A DNA stretch of 64,000 bases from Leisingera aquaemixtae (GCF_019801145.1 NZ_JAHVJQ010000010.1:1-64000); one strand, 5' to 3'. Numbered from the stretch's first letter, positions 8,288 through 17,043 are shown. Translations and numbers: made by a program. Notes: generated by a model from the sequence alone, not told the origin.

Positions 8288-8734
8288 ATGGCTGGGAAAG
8301 CAACAGACAGGACCCAGGGGCTGTTTGCGGAGGCGCTGAAGCCGTTGCAGAGCGCCATGCTGTTCAACCCGGTGTTCCGGCCGCAGGTTGAGCAGTTCTG
8401 GGATGTTCAGGAGAAGCTGCTGGATGAAGCGGAGGAATTCACCCGCCACTGGTTCCAGCGGCGGCACGAGGCGGCGCGCACGGCGCTGGATGCGGCCCGG
8501 ACCGCGGTGTCGGGCGACCTGATCGGGCCAACCGGGGCGATCGAGGCCTTTTCCGAGTGGCAGCGCCATTCGGCGGAGCGCATCGCCGAAGACGGCCGGG
8601 AGTGGCTGGGCATGATGTCGCGCTGCGCCAGCTATGCCAGCGAGACCGAAGCCGAGGCGGTGGAGGAAGCCGCCGGCGAAGCGGTGAAGATCACCCGGAA
8701 AGCCGTGAAACCGGCAGAGTCCGAACCGGTCTGA
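8288..8734 (+). CDS. Phasin family protein
   Basis: The 148-residue protein is almost wholly helical and rich in Ala, Glu and Gln, as phasins are. It opens MAGKATDRTQGLFAEALKPL; FNPVFRPQVEQFWDVQEKLL and the following segment (EFTRHWFQRRHEAARTALDA) match the amphipathic helices with which phasin_2 proteins coat polyhydroxyalkanoate granules. The C-terminus carries a Lys/Glu-rich tail. The start ATG at 8288 has AAGGAGG nine bases upstream. An FNR-like box at 8208 suggests expression at low oxygen, when surplus reducing power is diverted to polyhydroxybutyrate. No polymer synthase gene lies in the window, so the granule link comes from family knowledge. Confidence 0.82.
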   Translation: MAGKATDRTQGLFAEALKPLQSAMLFNPVFRPQVEQFWDVQEKLLDEAEEFTRHWFQRRHEAARTALDAARTAVSGDLIGPTGAIEAFSEWQRHSAERIAEDGREWLGMMSRCASYASETEAEAVEEAAGEAVKITRKAVKPAESEPV

Positions 8735-8795
8735 GCCTGCGCGAGATGGCCTGAGCCGGGCAGGGCGCCCGGCTGCGGCCCTGTTGCGGCTCTGG

Positions 8796-9638
8796 TCAGC
8801 CGGACATCAGCACCGGGATCCGGGCCTCGTGCAGGATGTGTTCGGAAGCATCGCCGAAGATCAGCCGGTGCAGCCGGGAATGGCCGTAGCCGCCCATGAT
8901 CAGCAGGTCGCATTGCTGGCCGGCCGCCTCCATCAGCAGGCGGGTGCCGGCCGGGTGTTCGCCGTCCTGGATCTGGCGCACCTCCGCCGCCACCCCGTGG
9001 CGGGACAGCAGGCGGGCGATCTCGTGCCCCTCGGTGGAGAAGTCCGCGGCCTGCTGTGGCGGCTCCTCGATGGTGACGATCTCTGCAAATGCGGCGGTTT
9101 GCAGGAACGGCAGCCCGTCGTGCAGGGCGCGGGCGGCCTCGCGGCTGGGTTTCCAGGCGGCAAGAACGCGGGTGCCGACGGGTTTTTCGCCCCAGTCGTC
9201 CGGCAGCAGCAGCAGCGGGCGGCCGCTGTGCACCACCAGGTCCTTCTGGAAGCCGCGCTGGTCGAAGCGTTCGCGCTGCGGGTCCGGAAACAGCGCCACC
9301 GTCAGGTCGGAGCGGGTGGCGGATTCCCGCAGCTCATCCGCGGCCTCCGGCGAGCGGGCGGCCTGCGAGCGCCATTCCGCGGTGCAGCCGGCCCGGCCCG
9401 TTGCCGCCCGGAACAGCTGTTCGATCTTCTGGTCCTCCTCGCGCACCCGGCTGCTGAAATCCCCGATGGTGATCTCGTCGGCGGCGATGGCGATGCCGGA
9501 GTAAGGCACGAAAGCCTCGCGCGTGTGCAGGCCGGTCAGATGGGCGCCGAACCGCTGCGCCAGGCCGCAGGCCGCGGGCAGCAGGTGCGCTGCGGCAAAC
9601 TCCGATGTCAGGCAGGCAAGAATGGTCTTGTAGCTCAT
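8796..9638 (-). CDS. Tandem universal stress protein (two Usp domains)
   Basis: This 280-residue protein holds two Usp-like halves. The first (residues 1 to about 140) starts SYKTILACLTSEFAAAHLL. The second (about 150-280) starts GTRVLAAWKPSREAARAL and ends with GGYGHSRLHRLIFGDASEHI, which keeps the ATP-binding pattern G-x2-G-x9-G. The first half lacks a clear ATP motif, a common arrangement in tandem Usps where one half is structural. An FNR-like box lies about 63 bases upstream of the start. The gene converges on the phasin gene and diverges from the CBS-domain gene, placing it within the same low-oxygen regulon by position and motif. Confidence 0.88.
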   Translation of the reverse strand: MSYKTILACLTSEFAAAHLLPAACGLAQRFGAHLTGLHTREAFVPYSGIAIAADEITIGDFSSRVREEDQKIEQLFRAATGRAGCTAEWRSQAARSPEAADELRESATRSDLTVALFPDPQRERFDQRGFQKDLVVHSGRPLLLLPDDWGEKPVGTRVLAAWKPSREAARALHDGLPFLQTAAFAEIVTIEEPPQQAADFSTEGHEIARLLSRHGVAAEVRQIQDGEHPAGTRLLMEAAGQQCDLLIMGGYGHSRLHRLIFGDASEHILHEARIPVLMSG

Positions 9639-9694
9639 GGCGGGTCTCCTCCCCGGATGCCGTTCATTTATAGCAGATTCCGCTGCGGCCGGGT

Positions 9695-9708
9695 TTAATA
9701 CCCGTCAA
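9695..9708 (-). promoter_or_regulatory. FNR/Dnr-like box upstream of the tandem Usp gene
   Basis: On the minus strand the sequence is TTGACGGGTATTAA, eight of ten matches to TTGAT-N4-ATCAA. It lies about 63 bases (centre) before the Usp start at 9638, a distance similar to the other two boxes. It could also serve the divergent CBS-domain gene at 9894, though that is almost 190 bases away. Confidence 0.45.
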
Positions 9709-9893
9709 GGGCCGCTGCGGGGGGCGGTGGCGGGGCGTTGATGCCGGTTAATGCGGCAGCGGCGGCGCTGTCCGAGGCTGGAAGGGTAGCGACTCAGCCG
9801 AATTCGGAGGAAGCTAGGAGAAGCCCTTGGCGCAATCAGCCGGCAGGCGGCAAGGCAGGTTCAGGCCGGGGGCGGTCCAGAAAGGAAAGGCCC

Positions 9894-10310
9894 ATGCTTG
9901 TACAAGAGATCATGACCGTGCCTGCGCGCTGCGCCAGCCCGCAGGACAGCGCCGCCAGCGCGGTGGAGCTGATGCACAGCCTTGGCATCGGCGTGCTGCC
10001 GGTTGTCGAGGAGGAGCGGGTTGTCGGCATTCTCACCGACCGGGATTTGGTGCTGGCGCTGGCCGGGCAGGAGCGCGGGCTGAAGGAATTGCCGATTGCT
10101 GCCGTCATGACCCCCGGCGCGGTCTGCTGCCGGGCGGAGGACACCATCGAGGCCGCGGCGGCGCTGATGGGCGACCACCAGGTGCGCCGCCTGCCGGTGC
10201 TGGATGACGCGGGGCATCTAGCAGGTCTGCTGTCGGTCAGCGACATTGCGGTGCATGCGTCGGAGCAGCTTGCCGGGGAGGCGCTGGGAGAGATTGCCGA
10301 GTACCGCTAG
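9894..10310 (+). CDS. CBS-domain pair protein
   Basis: The 138-residue protein consists of two CBS motifs in tandem: the first around MTVPARCASPQDSAASAVEL to GILTDRDLVLAL, the second around MTPGAVCCRAEDTIEAAAAL to GLLSVSDI. A Bateman module of this kind binds adenine nucleotides or related ligands and, when it stands alone, usually regulates another protein. The start ATG at 9894 follows a purine-rich AAAGGAAAGG; longer upstream reading has no codon-use support. It converges on the Crp/Fnr-family gene with 13 bases between stops. Stand-alone CBS-pair proteins are common beside Usp genes in low-oxygen regulons, which fits this block. Confidence 0.88.
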   Translation: MLVQEIMTVPARCASPQDSAASAVELMHSLGIGVLPVVEEERVVGILTDRDLVLALAGQERGLKELPIAAVMTPGAVCCRAEDTIEAAAALMGDHQVRRLPVLDDAGHLAGLLSVSDIAVHASEQLAGEALGEIAEYR

Positions 10311-10323
10311 CGGCGCGGAATCA

Positions 10324-11076
10324 TCAATCCGCTGCCGGGGTGATCTCGGCGGCGAGGCGCTCCGGCTCGGCGCCGGCAACCTCGGCCAAGGCGCTGAGGT
10401 CGTTGATCCGGATGTCCATATGATCAGCGGTTTCCACCAGGCCGTTTCTGACAAAACGGCGCAGGGTGCGGCAGACATGCACCGCGGTGAGGCCGGTGAA
10501 ATCGCCGATATGGCGCTGGGTCAGGGGCAGATGGAAGGCGCAGTTTTCCGACAGGCCCAGCGGTTTCAGCCGAAGGCATAGCTCTATCAGCGCATAGGCG
10601 ATCCGGCTTTCGGCGCTGCCGCGGCCCAGCCGCAGCATCCGCTCTGACAGGCGGCTGCGCTCGGCGGCCTGGACGTGCTCATGGGCCCGCGCCAGCTGCG
10701 GAGAGGCTGCGAGCATGCTGTGCCAGGCGGGCAGGGGGATCACACAGACCTTTGCATCCGTCACCGCCTCGATGCTGAGCCCGGCGGTTTTGCCGTCGGC
10801 GGAGGTCGGATCGGCAACATCCCCCGGCAGCAGGAAGTCGATCAGCTGCACCTCGCCGCTGAGAGAGGATTTCGAGGTGGCAAGCCAGCCTTCGGCGACG
10901 ACGATGATCTTGCCGCTGTCATCGCCGTCATGCAGCAGGATCCTGTTGGCCGGGACGCTTTGGAGGGCCGTGCGGAAGCTGTGCAGCGCCGGCTCGCCGG
11001 CGCCGAACTCCATGGCGCCGATGCGCAGGCTGGCGGGGCCGGCTGGCTGGCTGGGGACCGGGGTTTGCTGCGTCAT
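10324..11076 (-). CDS. Crp/Fnr-family transcriptional regulator
   Basis: The 250-residue product has a cyclic-nucleotide-binding-like beta barrel (about residues 30-130), a long dimerisation helix, and a winged helix-turn-helix near residues 180-225 (LTQRHIGDFTGLTAVHVCRT). The N-terminus lacks the cysteine cluster of oxygen-sensing FNR. The recognition helix reads VHVCRTLRRF, not the ExxSR of FNR/Dnr, so it belongs to the VHVxR subgroup and probably does not itself bind the TTGAT-type boxes found nearby. Start ATG at 11076 is preceded by AGGAAA at about eight bases; an in-frame ATG at 11106 is possible but lacks such a site. The ligand is unknown. Confidence 0.85.
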   Translation of the reverse strand: MTQQTPVPSQPAGPASLRIGAMEFGAGEPALHSFRTALQSVPANRILLHDGDDSGKIIVVAEGWLATSKSSLSGEVQLIDFLLPGDVADPTSADGKTAGLSIEAVTDAKVCVIPLPAWHSMLAASPQLARAHEHVQAAERSRLSERMLRLGRGSAESRIAYALIELCLRLKPLGLSENCAFHLPLTQRHIGDFTGLTAVHVCRTLRRFVRNGLVETADHMDIRINDLSALAEVAGAEPERLAAEITPAAD

Positions 11077-11149
11077 CGGAACGTTTCCTGTCAGGCATGG
11101 CCGCACGGGGCGCAGGGCCGGGTCCCGTGCTGAACAAGTACCGCTGCCA

Positions 11150-11174
11150 TGGCAGTCCGGCCTGGCAGTCCGGC
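11150..11174. repeat. Tandem 12-bp direct repeat in an intergenic region
   Basis: TGGCAGTCCGGC occurs twice, at 11150-11161 and 11163-11174, giving a 13-bp period. It lies between the start of the Crp/Fnr-family gene and the end of the next minus-strand gene, about 75 bases upstream of the former, and could be a regulatory repeat or simple duplication. Confidence 0.4.
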
Positions 11175-11252
11175 ATGGCGCTGCGGGGTCACGATACCGT
11201 CACGGCGCGATTCTGTCGATCCGCCGGGCGGGACGGACCCGGTGGCGCGCGG

Positions 11253-11876
11253 CTAGGCCGGCATCGGCGCAAGCTCCGCTGCAAGCGCCTGCAGCAGGCT
11301 GCTGACCGCCGCCCGGGCCTGATCCTGGGATTTCTTGCCGCGCAGCTTGCGGGCCAGCGCGGAGCCGCGGGCGGCGGCGTCCTGGGCCAGCAGCAGCAGG
11401 GCGATTTCGCGCAGCTGGTGCATCGCCAGATCGCCTTCGTCCTGGCCCAGCTGCGCCGCCAGCGCGGCCGGGGGCGGGCATTCGGCCAGCAGATGCTTGA
11501 GGGCGGGGCCGTGTTTGGACGCCTCGGCGCGGGCAATGCAGAGATCCGTCATCTCTGCCATTGCGGAGTGGAACGCCGCCAGCGGAAGCCGGGCGGCCTG
11601 GCTGGAGTACCCCGCCTGCCGCACTACATGCAGGTCCGGCTGCGCCGGGTCAAAGGACAGCGTCAGCCCGTCGATTGCCACATCGGACGCGGCCGGCTGC
11701 CCGAAGCGCTTGCGCAGGCTGAGCGCCTCGGCAAACAGCACCAGCTGCAGAAGGCCGGCCTGCGGCAGGTCGCAGGAAATCCGCTGGATGCCGCTGCGGC
11801 CGGCGTGCTTGTAGTTCAGCGCGAGCCGGGCACTGCCGTCTTCCCGCGCCTCCATCGAAAAAATCTTTGCAGGCAT
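11253..11876 (-). CDS. Hypothetical protein
   Basis: This 207-residue protein is not recognised. It opens MPAKIFSMEAREDGSARLAL with alternating short strands up to about residue 85, then becomes helical and Ala/Leu/Gln-rich (LREIALLLLAQDAAARGSAL), and ends in a helix with a basic patch at RKLRGKKSQDQ. No signal peptide or membrane segment is apparent, so it is probably cytoplasmic. The start is set at ATG 11876 on length grounds; no good ribosome-binding site is visible, and an in-frame TTG 18 bases upstream is the alternative. It lies between a LysR gene and a Crp/Fnr gene on the same strand but with wide spacing, so operon membership is doubtful. Confidence 0.6.
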   Translation of the reverse strand: MPAKIFSMEAREDGSARLALNYKHAGRSGIQRISCDLPQAGLLQLVLFAEALSLRKRFGQPAASDVAIDGLTLSFDPAQPDLHVVRQAGYSSQAARLPLAAFHSAMAEMTDLCIARAEASKHGPALKHLLAECPPPAALAAQLGQDEGDLAMHQLREIALLLLAQDAAARGSALARKLRGKKSQDQARAAVSSLLQALAAELAPMPA

Positions 11877-11967
11877 GGCGCGAGTTACAGGCAAAGCGGC
11901 CGGGCCCGCAAGCGCGGCCTGCGGCGCGGGGCCGGGCTGGGCGGCATTGCGCCCAAGGGCGGCGGCG

Positions 11968-12846
11968 TCAGCGCCCGGCCAGCCAGTTGAACACCAGCCT
12001 GGCCCTGTCGGACGTCTGATTGTGCAGCTTGACGTAGAAATCCAGGGGCGCTTCGACGGTCTGCGGCAGCAGCTTGACCAGCTTGCCCGCGTCGACCAGG
12101 TCCACCGTCAGCCCCTCCCAGCCCAGCACCGCGCCCATGTCGTCCTGGGCGGCCTGCAGGGCAATGACATAGTTGTTGACCCGGTGGGCGGATTTCAGCG
12201 GTCCGGAGTATCCCAGCGCCCGCGCCCAGGCGTGCCAGTCGGTCCAGCCGGTGTCGATGGCCTCCAGATGGATGAGGGGAACCGAAGCGAGGTCGGCGAC
12301 GCTGCGGATCCGGTGCCGGGCGGAAAACCGCGGGCTGCCGAGCGCCATGATCCGGTCGTGGAACAGCGCCCGGCATTCGCCGCTGTCGCGGGACATGTCG
12401 CCGTAATGCAGGCTGAGGTCGCAGCCGCCGGCGTCCTTGCCGGTGTCGCTGACGATCTGGGCCACCGAGATATGCTCGTAGCTGCGCCAGAAATGCGCCA
12501 GCCGCGGGGTCAGCCACAGGGAGCTGACCGCCGTGGTCGAGCGGATCGTCACCGAGCTGCGGCCGTGCTGCGCCCTAAGCTGTTCGAACGCGTCGCTGAT
12601 TCCTTCGAAGCCGCGCTGGATCGCCACCAGCAGATAGGCGCCGCTTTCGGTCAGCTCGACGCCGCGGTGGAAGCGGTGGAACAGGCTGCAGCCCAGCTCG
12701 CGCTCCAGCGCCTTGATCTGGTGGCTGACCGCAGCCGGGGTCACGTTCAGCTCCGCCGCGGCCTGTTTGAAGCTGGTGTTGCGGGCGGCGGCCTCGAAGC
12801 TGTCCAGAGAGCTCATCCGGGGCAGGTCGTAGGGGCGGCTGGGCAA
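11968..12846 (-). CDS. LysR-family transcriptional regulator (GcvA-like)
   Basis: The 292-residue product has an N-terminal winged helix-turn-helix (SFEAAARNTSFKQAAAELNV, then TPAAVSHQIKALERELGCSL) and a periplasmic-binding-like effector domain from about residue 95, the GcvA branch layout. The proposed start is TTG at 12846, with AAAGGAT at a suitable distance; starting at the first ATG (12816) would remove residues that normally precede the first helix in this branch. It is divergent from the dimethylglycine dehydrogenase-like gene with 216 bases between starts, the usual arrangement for a LysR activator of the adjacent operon. The effector is probably a pathway intermediate of the methylated amine degraded there (inference). 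Confidence 0.88.
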   Translation of the reverse strand: MPSRPYDLPRMSSLDSFEAAARNTSFKQAAAELNVTPAAVSHQIKALERELGCSLFHRFHRGVELTESGAYLLVAIQRGFEGISDAFEQLRAQHGRSSVTIRSTTAVSSLWLTPRLAHFWRSYEHISVAQIVSDTGKDAGGCDLSLHYGDMSRDSGECRALFHDRIMALGSPRFSARHRIRSVADLASVPLIHLEAIDTGWTDWHAWARALGYSGPLKSAHRVNNYVIALQAAQDDMGAVLGWEGLTVDLVDAGKLVKLLPQTVEAPLDFYVKLHNQTSDRARLVFNWLAGR

Positions 12847-12899
12847 AGTGGTTTGATCCTTTGGTCGGGGAATCCGCAGGCAATCCGGAGGTTTTCCGG

Positions 12900-12923
12900 G
12901 GCTTGGGTTAATTCAGCTAAGCC
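12900..12923. promoter_or_regulatory. Candidate LysR operator between divergent genes
   Basis: An imperfect palindrome with arms GGCTT and AAGCC encloses GGGTTAATTCAGCT; within it TTAA and CTAA form a T-N11-A-like pattern as seen in LysR-type sites. It lies 54 bases upstream of the LysR start and 140 bases upstream of the dehydrogenase start. Sequence-only evidence. Confidence 0.35.
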
Positions 12924-13062
12924 AGGATGAGAATTTTTGCAATTGCCGGATGCGGCGGGGGCGCCAGAATGCAGCCAGATTCACAGCAGGCGCCGCATGC
13001 GGGTCCCCGGGCCGGAATGCCCTGCCGCCGCCGCCTGCCAGCCCGCAAGAAGGAGTTGCGTT

Positions 13063-15492
13063 ATGAAGTCACATGCCAAGGTGGTTGTCGTTGGCGGCGG
13101 CTGTGTCGGGGCCTCGATCCTCTATGGCCTGACCCAGCACGGCTGCAGCGACGCGGTGATGCTGGAGCGCACCACGCTGACCTCGGGTTCCACCTGGCAC
13201 GCGGCGGGCCTCTTGGTGACCTTCGTGCGCTCGCACAACATCTCCAAGATGACGATGGAAACCATCCGCATCTACGGCGAGGTGGAGAAGAAGCTGGGCA
13301 CCTCTGTCGGGCTGCGCCAGGTCGGCCAGCTGCGGGTGGCCAACAGCCAGAAGCGCTGGGACGAGTTCCAGTCCTATATCTCCATCGCCGAGGCCGCGGG
13401 CGTGCCCTGCCGCCTGGTGACGCCGGAGGAGATCAAGGAGATCCACCCGCTGCTGGCGCAGAGCGAGAACATCCGCGGCGGCATCCTGCATGACCAGGAC
13501 GGCTATGTGAACCCGGCCGACATCACCATGGGGCTGGCCAAGCTGGCCCGCGACCAGGGCGCGACCGTCTATCAGAACACCGAGGCGCAGGGGTATGAGA
13601 AGCTGGACAACGGCCACTGGAAGGTGACCACCAGCAAGGGAGAGATCACCTGCGAGCATCTGATCTTTGCCACCGGCAACTATGCCCGCGAGAACGCCCG
13701 CCGGGTGGGGCTGGACCTGCCCTGCATCCCGATCGTGCACCAGTACTGGACCACCGAAACCGTGCCGCTGCTGAAAGAGCGCCGCGCCGCGGGCCTGCCG
13801 GAGTTCCCGATCCTGCGCGACGAGGATTACGGCGCCTACCTGCGCGAGGATGTGGGCGGCTTCCAGTTCGGCCCCTATGAGTTCGAAAAGGACCTGAAGC
13901 TGTTTGCCGAGGACCGGGTGCCGCCCGATTTCGGCGCCGACCTGCTGCCGGAGGATTTCGAGGCGGTGGAAACCCAGTGGGAGCGGGCGCTGGAGCGGGT
14001 GCCTGCCCTGGGCGAGGTGGGCATCAAGGCCAACACCCGCGGGCCGTTCCAGATGACCCCGGACGAGCTGCCGCTGTGCGGTCCGGCGCCGGGGCACGAG
14101 AACCTGTGGCTGGCCGAGGGCGTGCCGGGCGGCATCCTGTGGGGCGGCATCATGGGCGAGCGGCTGGCGCGCTGGATCGTTGACGGCCACCCGGGCATCG
14201 ACATGTCCGAGATCGACCCGCGCCGGTTCGGCGACTATGCCGCCAAGCGCTGGACCATGGACAAGGTGCGCGAGACCTGGGGCACCCATATGAACGCCCA
14301 TGTTCCGGGCGAGGATTTCCCCGGCGCCCGGCCGATGAAGACGATGCCGTCCTATGACCTGCTGACAGCGCAGGGCGCGGTCTGGACCACCTTCAACGGC
14401 TATGAATTCCCGCGCTGGTTTGCCAGATCGCCGGAAGAGGCGGTCCCCGAGCACAGCTTCCGCCGCACCAGCCATATGGAGCTGGTGCAGGAAGAGGTGC
14501 GCGTCACCCGCGAGGAGGCGGGCTTCATCGAGATGTCGCCGATGACCAAGTTCACCGTGCGCGGCCCGGGGGCGGCCAAATGGCTGGACGGGATCATGGC
14601 CAACAAGCTGCCCAAGGTTGGGCGGATGACGCTGGCGGTGGCGCTGAACCCGCAGGGCGGCATGGAGGGCGAATACACCATCGTCCGTTATGGCGAGAAC
14701 GACTTCTACTTGGTCTCCACCCCGAACGGGCAGGTCTACAACTGGGATTACCTTTCGCGCCTCATGCCGGATGACGGTTCGGTCGTGATGGAGGATATCT
14801 CGGAAAAGCTAGGGGTGATTGCGCTGGCAGGGCCGAAATCGCGCGAGATCCTGCAGAAGCTGACCGACAATGATCTGTCGAACGAGGCTTTCCCCTGGCT
14901 GACGGCGCAGATGGGCGAAGTGGGTTATGCCAAGGGCGTTCATCTGCTGCGCGTGAGCTACACCGGCGAGCTGGGCTGGGAGCTGCATCATCCGGCCGGC
15001 TACAACCGCCATCTGGTTGATCTGCTGCTGAAAGCGGGCGTCAAACCCTTTGGCCTGGAGGCGCTGGAATCGATGCGGCTGGAGAAGTCCTACCGCGCGA
15101 TCAACCGCGAGATCTGCAAGGACATGACCCCGTTCGAGGCCGGGCTGGACCGCTTCGTGGCGCTGGAGGGGCGGCAGTTCATCGGCCGCGAGGCGCTGCT
15201 GCGGCAGAAGGAGGCGGGCGGCTACAGCACGCTGGTCACCCTGAAGCTGCCGTTCTGCGACACCTCGGTGCTGGCGGATGAGGGCGTCTACAAGGACGGG
15301 ACGCTCATCGGCCGGGTGACTTCGGGCGGGTTCTCCTACTACTGCAACCATGACATCGCGATGGCGCTCGTGCCGCAGGAGTTCACCGCCGAGGGCACAT
15401 CGCTGCAGGTGATGGTCCACAACGAGATGCGCGAGGCCGAGGTGATCGGCATCTGCGCCGTCGACCCAACCAGCGCACGCGCCCGGGCCTGA
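13063..15492 (+). CDS. Dimethylglycine/sarcosine dehydrogenase-like FAD-GcvT protein
   Basis: The 809-residue protein joins an N-terminal FAD-dependent amine oxidase (about 1-430) to a C-terminal GcvT-like aminomethyltransferase domain (about 440-800). The dinucleotide fold is clear at VVVVGGGCVGAS, and His46 in SGSTWHAAGLL corresponds to the histidine that carries FAD covalently in dimethylglycine and sarcosine dehydrogenases. Such enzymes oxidise an N-methyl group and pass the one-carbon unit to tetrahydrofolate in the second domain. Start ATG 13063 follows AAGAAGGAG; upstream frame without codon support was excluded. It heads an operon with an MttB-like methyltransferase 24 bases downstream. 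The substrate could be dimethylglycine, sarcosine or another N-methyl amino acid. Confidence 0.9.
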   Translation: MKSHAKVVVVGGGCVGASILYGLTQHGCSDAVMLERTTLTSGSTWHAAGLLVTFVRSHNISKMTMETIRIYGEVEKKLGTSVGLRQVGQLRVANSQKRWDEFQSYISIAEAAGVPCRLVTPEEIKEIHPLLAQSENIRGGILHDQDGYVNPADITMGLAKLARDQGATVYQNTEAQGYEKLDNGHWKVTTSKGEITCEHLIFATGNYARENARRVGLDLPCIPIVHQYWTTETVPLLKERRAAGLPEFPILRDEDYGAYLREDVGGFQFGPYEFEKDLKLFAEDRVPPDFGADLLPEDFEAVETQWERALERVPALGEVGIKANTRGPFQMTPDELPLCGPAPGHENLWLAEGVPGGILWGGIMGERLARWIVDGHPGIDMSEIDPRRFGDYAAKRWTMDKVRETWGTHMNAHVPGEDFPGARPMKTMPSYDLLTAQGAVWTTFNGYEFPRWFARSPEEAVPEHSFRRTSHMELVQEEVRVTREEAGFIEMSPMTKFTVRGPGAAKWLDGIMANKLPKVGRMTLAVALNPQGGMEGEYTIVRYGENDFYLVSTPNGQVYNWDYLSRLMPDDGSVVMEDISEKLGVIALAGPKSREILQKLTDNDLSNEAFPWLTAQMGEVGYAKGVHLLRVSYTGELGWELHHPAGYNRHLVDLLLKAGVKPFGLEALESMRLEKSYRAINREICKDMTPFEAGLDRFVALEGRQFIGREALLRQKEAGGYSTLVTLKLPFCDTSVLADEGVYKDGTLIGRVTSGGFSYYCNHDIAMALVPQEFTAEGTSLQVMVHNEMREAEVIGICAVDPTSARARA

Positions 15493-15516
15493 TCCCGGCA
15501 CCTGAAGGAGCTGAAC

Positions 15517-17043
15517 ATGACGGAACTGAAAACACGGGCGCCGCGCGGCGCCCGGGGCGGCCGTGCTGCGCGCGTCCAGGCCCGCACCAACCCAGCCCCG
15601 GTCTACCTGCCTGCGCTGAACCGCCAGGTCGGACCGATTGATCTGCTGGGTCCGGAAGGGGTGGAGAAGATCCACAATGCGGCGATGACGATCCTGGAGA
15701 CCACCGGCATCGTGTTCCGCGATCCGGTGGCGCTGGCGGACTGGAAACGGGCCGGTGCCGATGTGCAGGGCGAACGGGTCCGCATCGGGCGGGACATGCT
15801 GATGGAGCTGATCGCCTCGGTGCCGTCGGAATGGGGGTATGCCGCCCGCAACCCGGAGCGCTCGCTGCGGGTGGGCAACCGGCATTCGGTCTTTGCCAAT
15901 GCCTATGGCGCGCCTTTTGTCTATGATCTGGAGGGTCGGCGGCGGCCGTCGGCGCTGGAGGATGCGCATAACTTCTTCAAGATGAGCCAGATGAGCCAGT
16001 CGATGATGGTGCCGGGCATCCTGCCGGTGGAGCCGCAGGATGTGCCGGTGCCGTTGCGCCATCTGGAGCTGGTGCACGCGGCGCTGACGCTGACCGACAA
16101 GCCGATCAAGGGCGCGGTGCAGTCGGAGCAGGCGGCGCATGACACGGTGGAGATGGTGCGCATCGTCTTTGGCGAGGAGTTCGTGGACAGCAATGCTGTT
16201 CTGGCCGCGCTTTTGAACTGCAACACGCCGCTGGTCTGGGATGAAACCATGCTGCAGTCCTTGCGGGTCTATGCATCGGCGAACCAGCCCTGCCTGCTGT
16301 CGCCCTTTGTGCTGGCGGGCGCCTCGGCCCCGGCCAGCCCGCAAGGCGGCGTGGCGCTGCTGATTGCCGAAAGCCTGGCGGGCATGGCCTACAGCCAGAT
16401 CATCCGCCGCGGCGCGCCGATGGTGCTGGGGGTGGCGATCATGGGGGTGTCGATGAAGACCGGCGCGCCGATGATGGGCTCGCCCGAGCCGGGGCTGATG
16501 AACCTGCTGGTGGGGCAGATGGCGCGGTTCTACGGCGTGCCCTGGCGGACCTGCACCATGTGGACCGGGTCGAAATCGCCGGACATGCAGGCGGGTTTCG
16601 ACACCGCCAACACCATGTGGCCGGTGCTTCTGGGCGGTGCCAACTATATCGTGCACTCGGCCGGTTTCCTGGAGGGCGCGCTGGGGGTCTCTTATGCGAA
16701 ATGGGTGCAGGACACGCTGCAGCTGGAGAACTTCCACCGCTTCTTCAGCGGCCTGCGGGAAGAGAACCTGGATGCGCTGCTGGGCGACATCGAGGCGATC
16801 GGCCCCGGCGGCCATTTCCTGGGCACCGATCATACCCGCGAGAACCCGATGCACATGAACCCGCTGCAGAACAACGACAGTTTCGAGCAATGGGAGGCGG
16901 AAGGCGCCAAGACCGCGGAGATCACCGGCCGCGAGGCGGCGCGGCGGATGCTGGATAGCTATGTGCAGCCGCCGATGCCGGACGATCAGCGCGGTGCGCT
17001 GGATGAATTTGTTGCCAAGAAACGCGCATTGTACCAAGCCTGA
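15517..17043 (+). CDS. Trimethylamine methyltransferase (MttB) family protein, non-pyrrolysine
   Basis: The 508-residue protein has the length and TIM-barrel pattern of the MttB superfamily, for example GPEGVEKIHNAAMTILETTG near the N-terminus and MGVSMKTGAPMMGSPEPGLM in the core. No in-frame TAG interrupts it, so it is a non-pyrrolysine member, like MtgB (glycine betaine), MtpB (proline betaine) or MtcB (carnitine), which demethylate quaternary amines. Those enzymes hand the methyl group to a corrinoid protein, yet no MttC-like gene is seen in the window. It lies between the dimethylglycine dehydrogenase-like gene and an Ldh_2 reductase and opposite a betaine transporter, so a betaine is the likely substrate. 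The N-terminal 30 residues are an Arg/Ala-rich extension. Confidence 0.88.
   Translation: MTELKTRAPRGARGGRAARVQARTNPAPVYLPALNRQVGPIDLLGPEGVEKIHNAAMTILETTGIVFRDPVALADWKRAGADVQGERVRIGRDMLMELIASVPSEWGYAARNPERSLRVGNRHSVFANAYGAPFVYDLEGRRRPSALEDAHNFFKMSQMSQSMMVPGILPVEPQDVPVPLRHLELVHAALTLTDKPIKGAVQSEQAAHDTVEMVRIVFGEEFVDSNAVLAALLNCNTPLVWDETMLQSLRVYASANQPCLLSPFVLAGASAPASPQGGVALLIAESLAGMAYSQIIRRGAPMVLGVAIMGVSMKTGAPMMGSPEPGLMNLLVGQMARFYGVPWRTCTMWTGSKSPDMQAGFDTANTMWPVLLGGANYIVHSAGFLEGALGVSYAKWVQDTLQLENFHRFFSGLREENLDALLGDIEAIGPGGHFLGTDHTRENPMHMNPLQNNDSFEQWEAEGAKTAEITGREAARRMLDSYVQPPMPDDQRGALDEFVAKKRALYQA

Noticed and set aside
10324-11076. The local Crp/Fnr protein as the binder of the nearby TTGAT boxes
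   Set aside because: Its recognition helix lacks ExxSR and it has no iron-sulfur cysteines; another FnrL/Dnr is more likely.
12937-13062. Longer N-terminus for the dimethylglycine dehydrogenase-like protein
   Set aside because: The added 42 residues lack family similarity and ATG 13063 has a strong AAGAAGGAG site.
15517-17043. Pyrrolysine-dependent trimethylamine methyltransferase
   Set aside because: There is no in-frame TAG codon in the gene; it is a non-pyrrolysine homologue.
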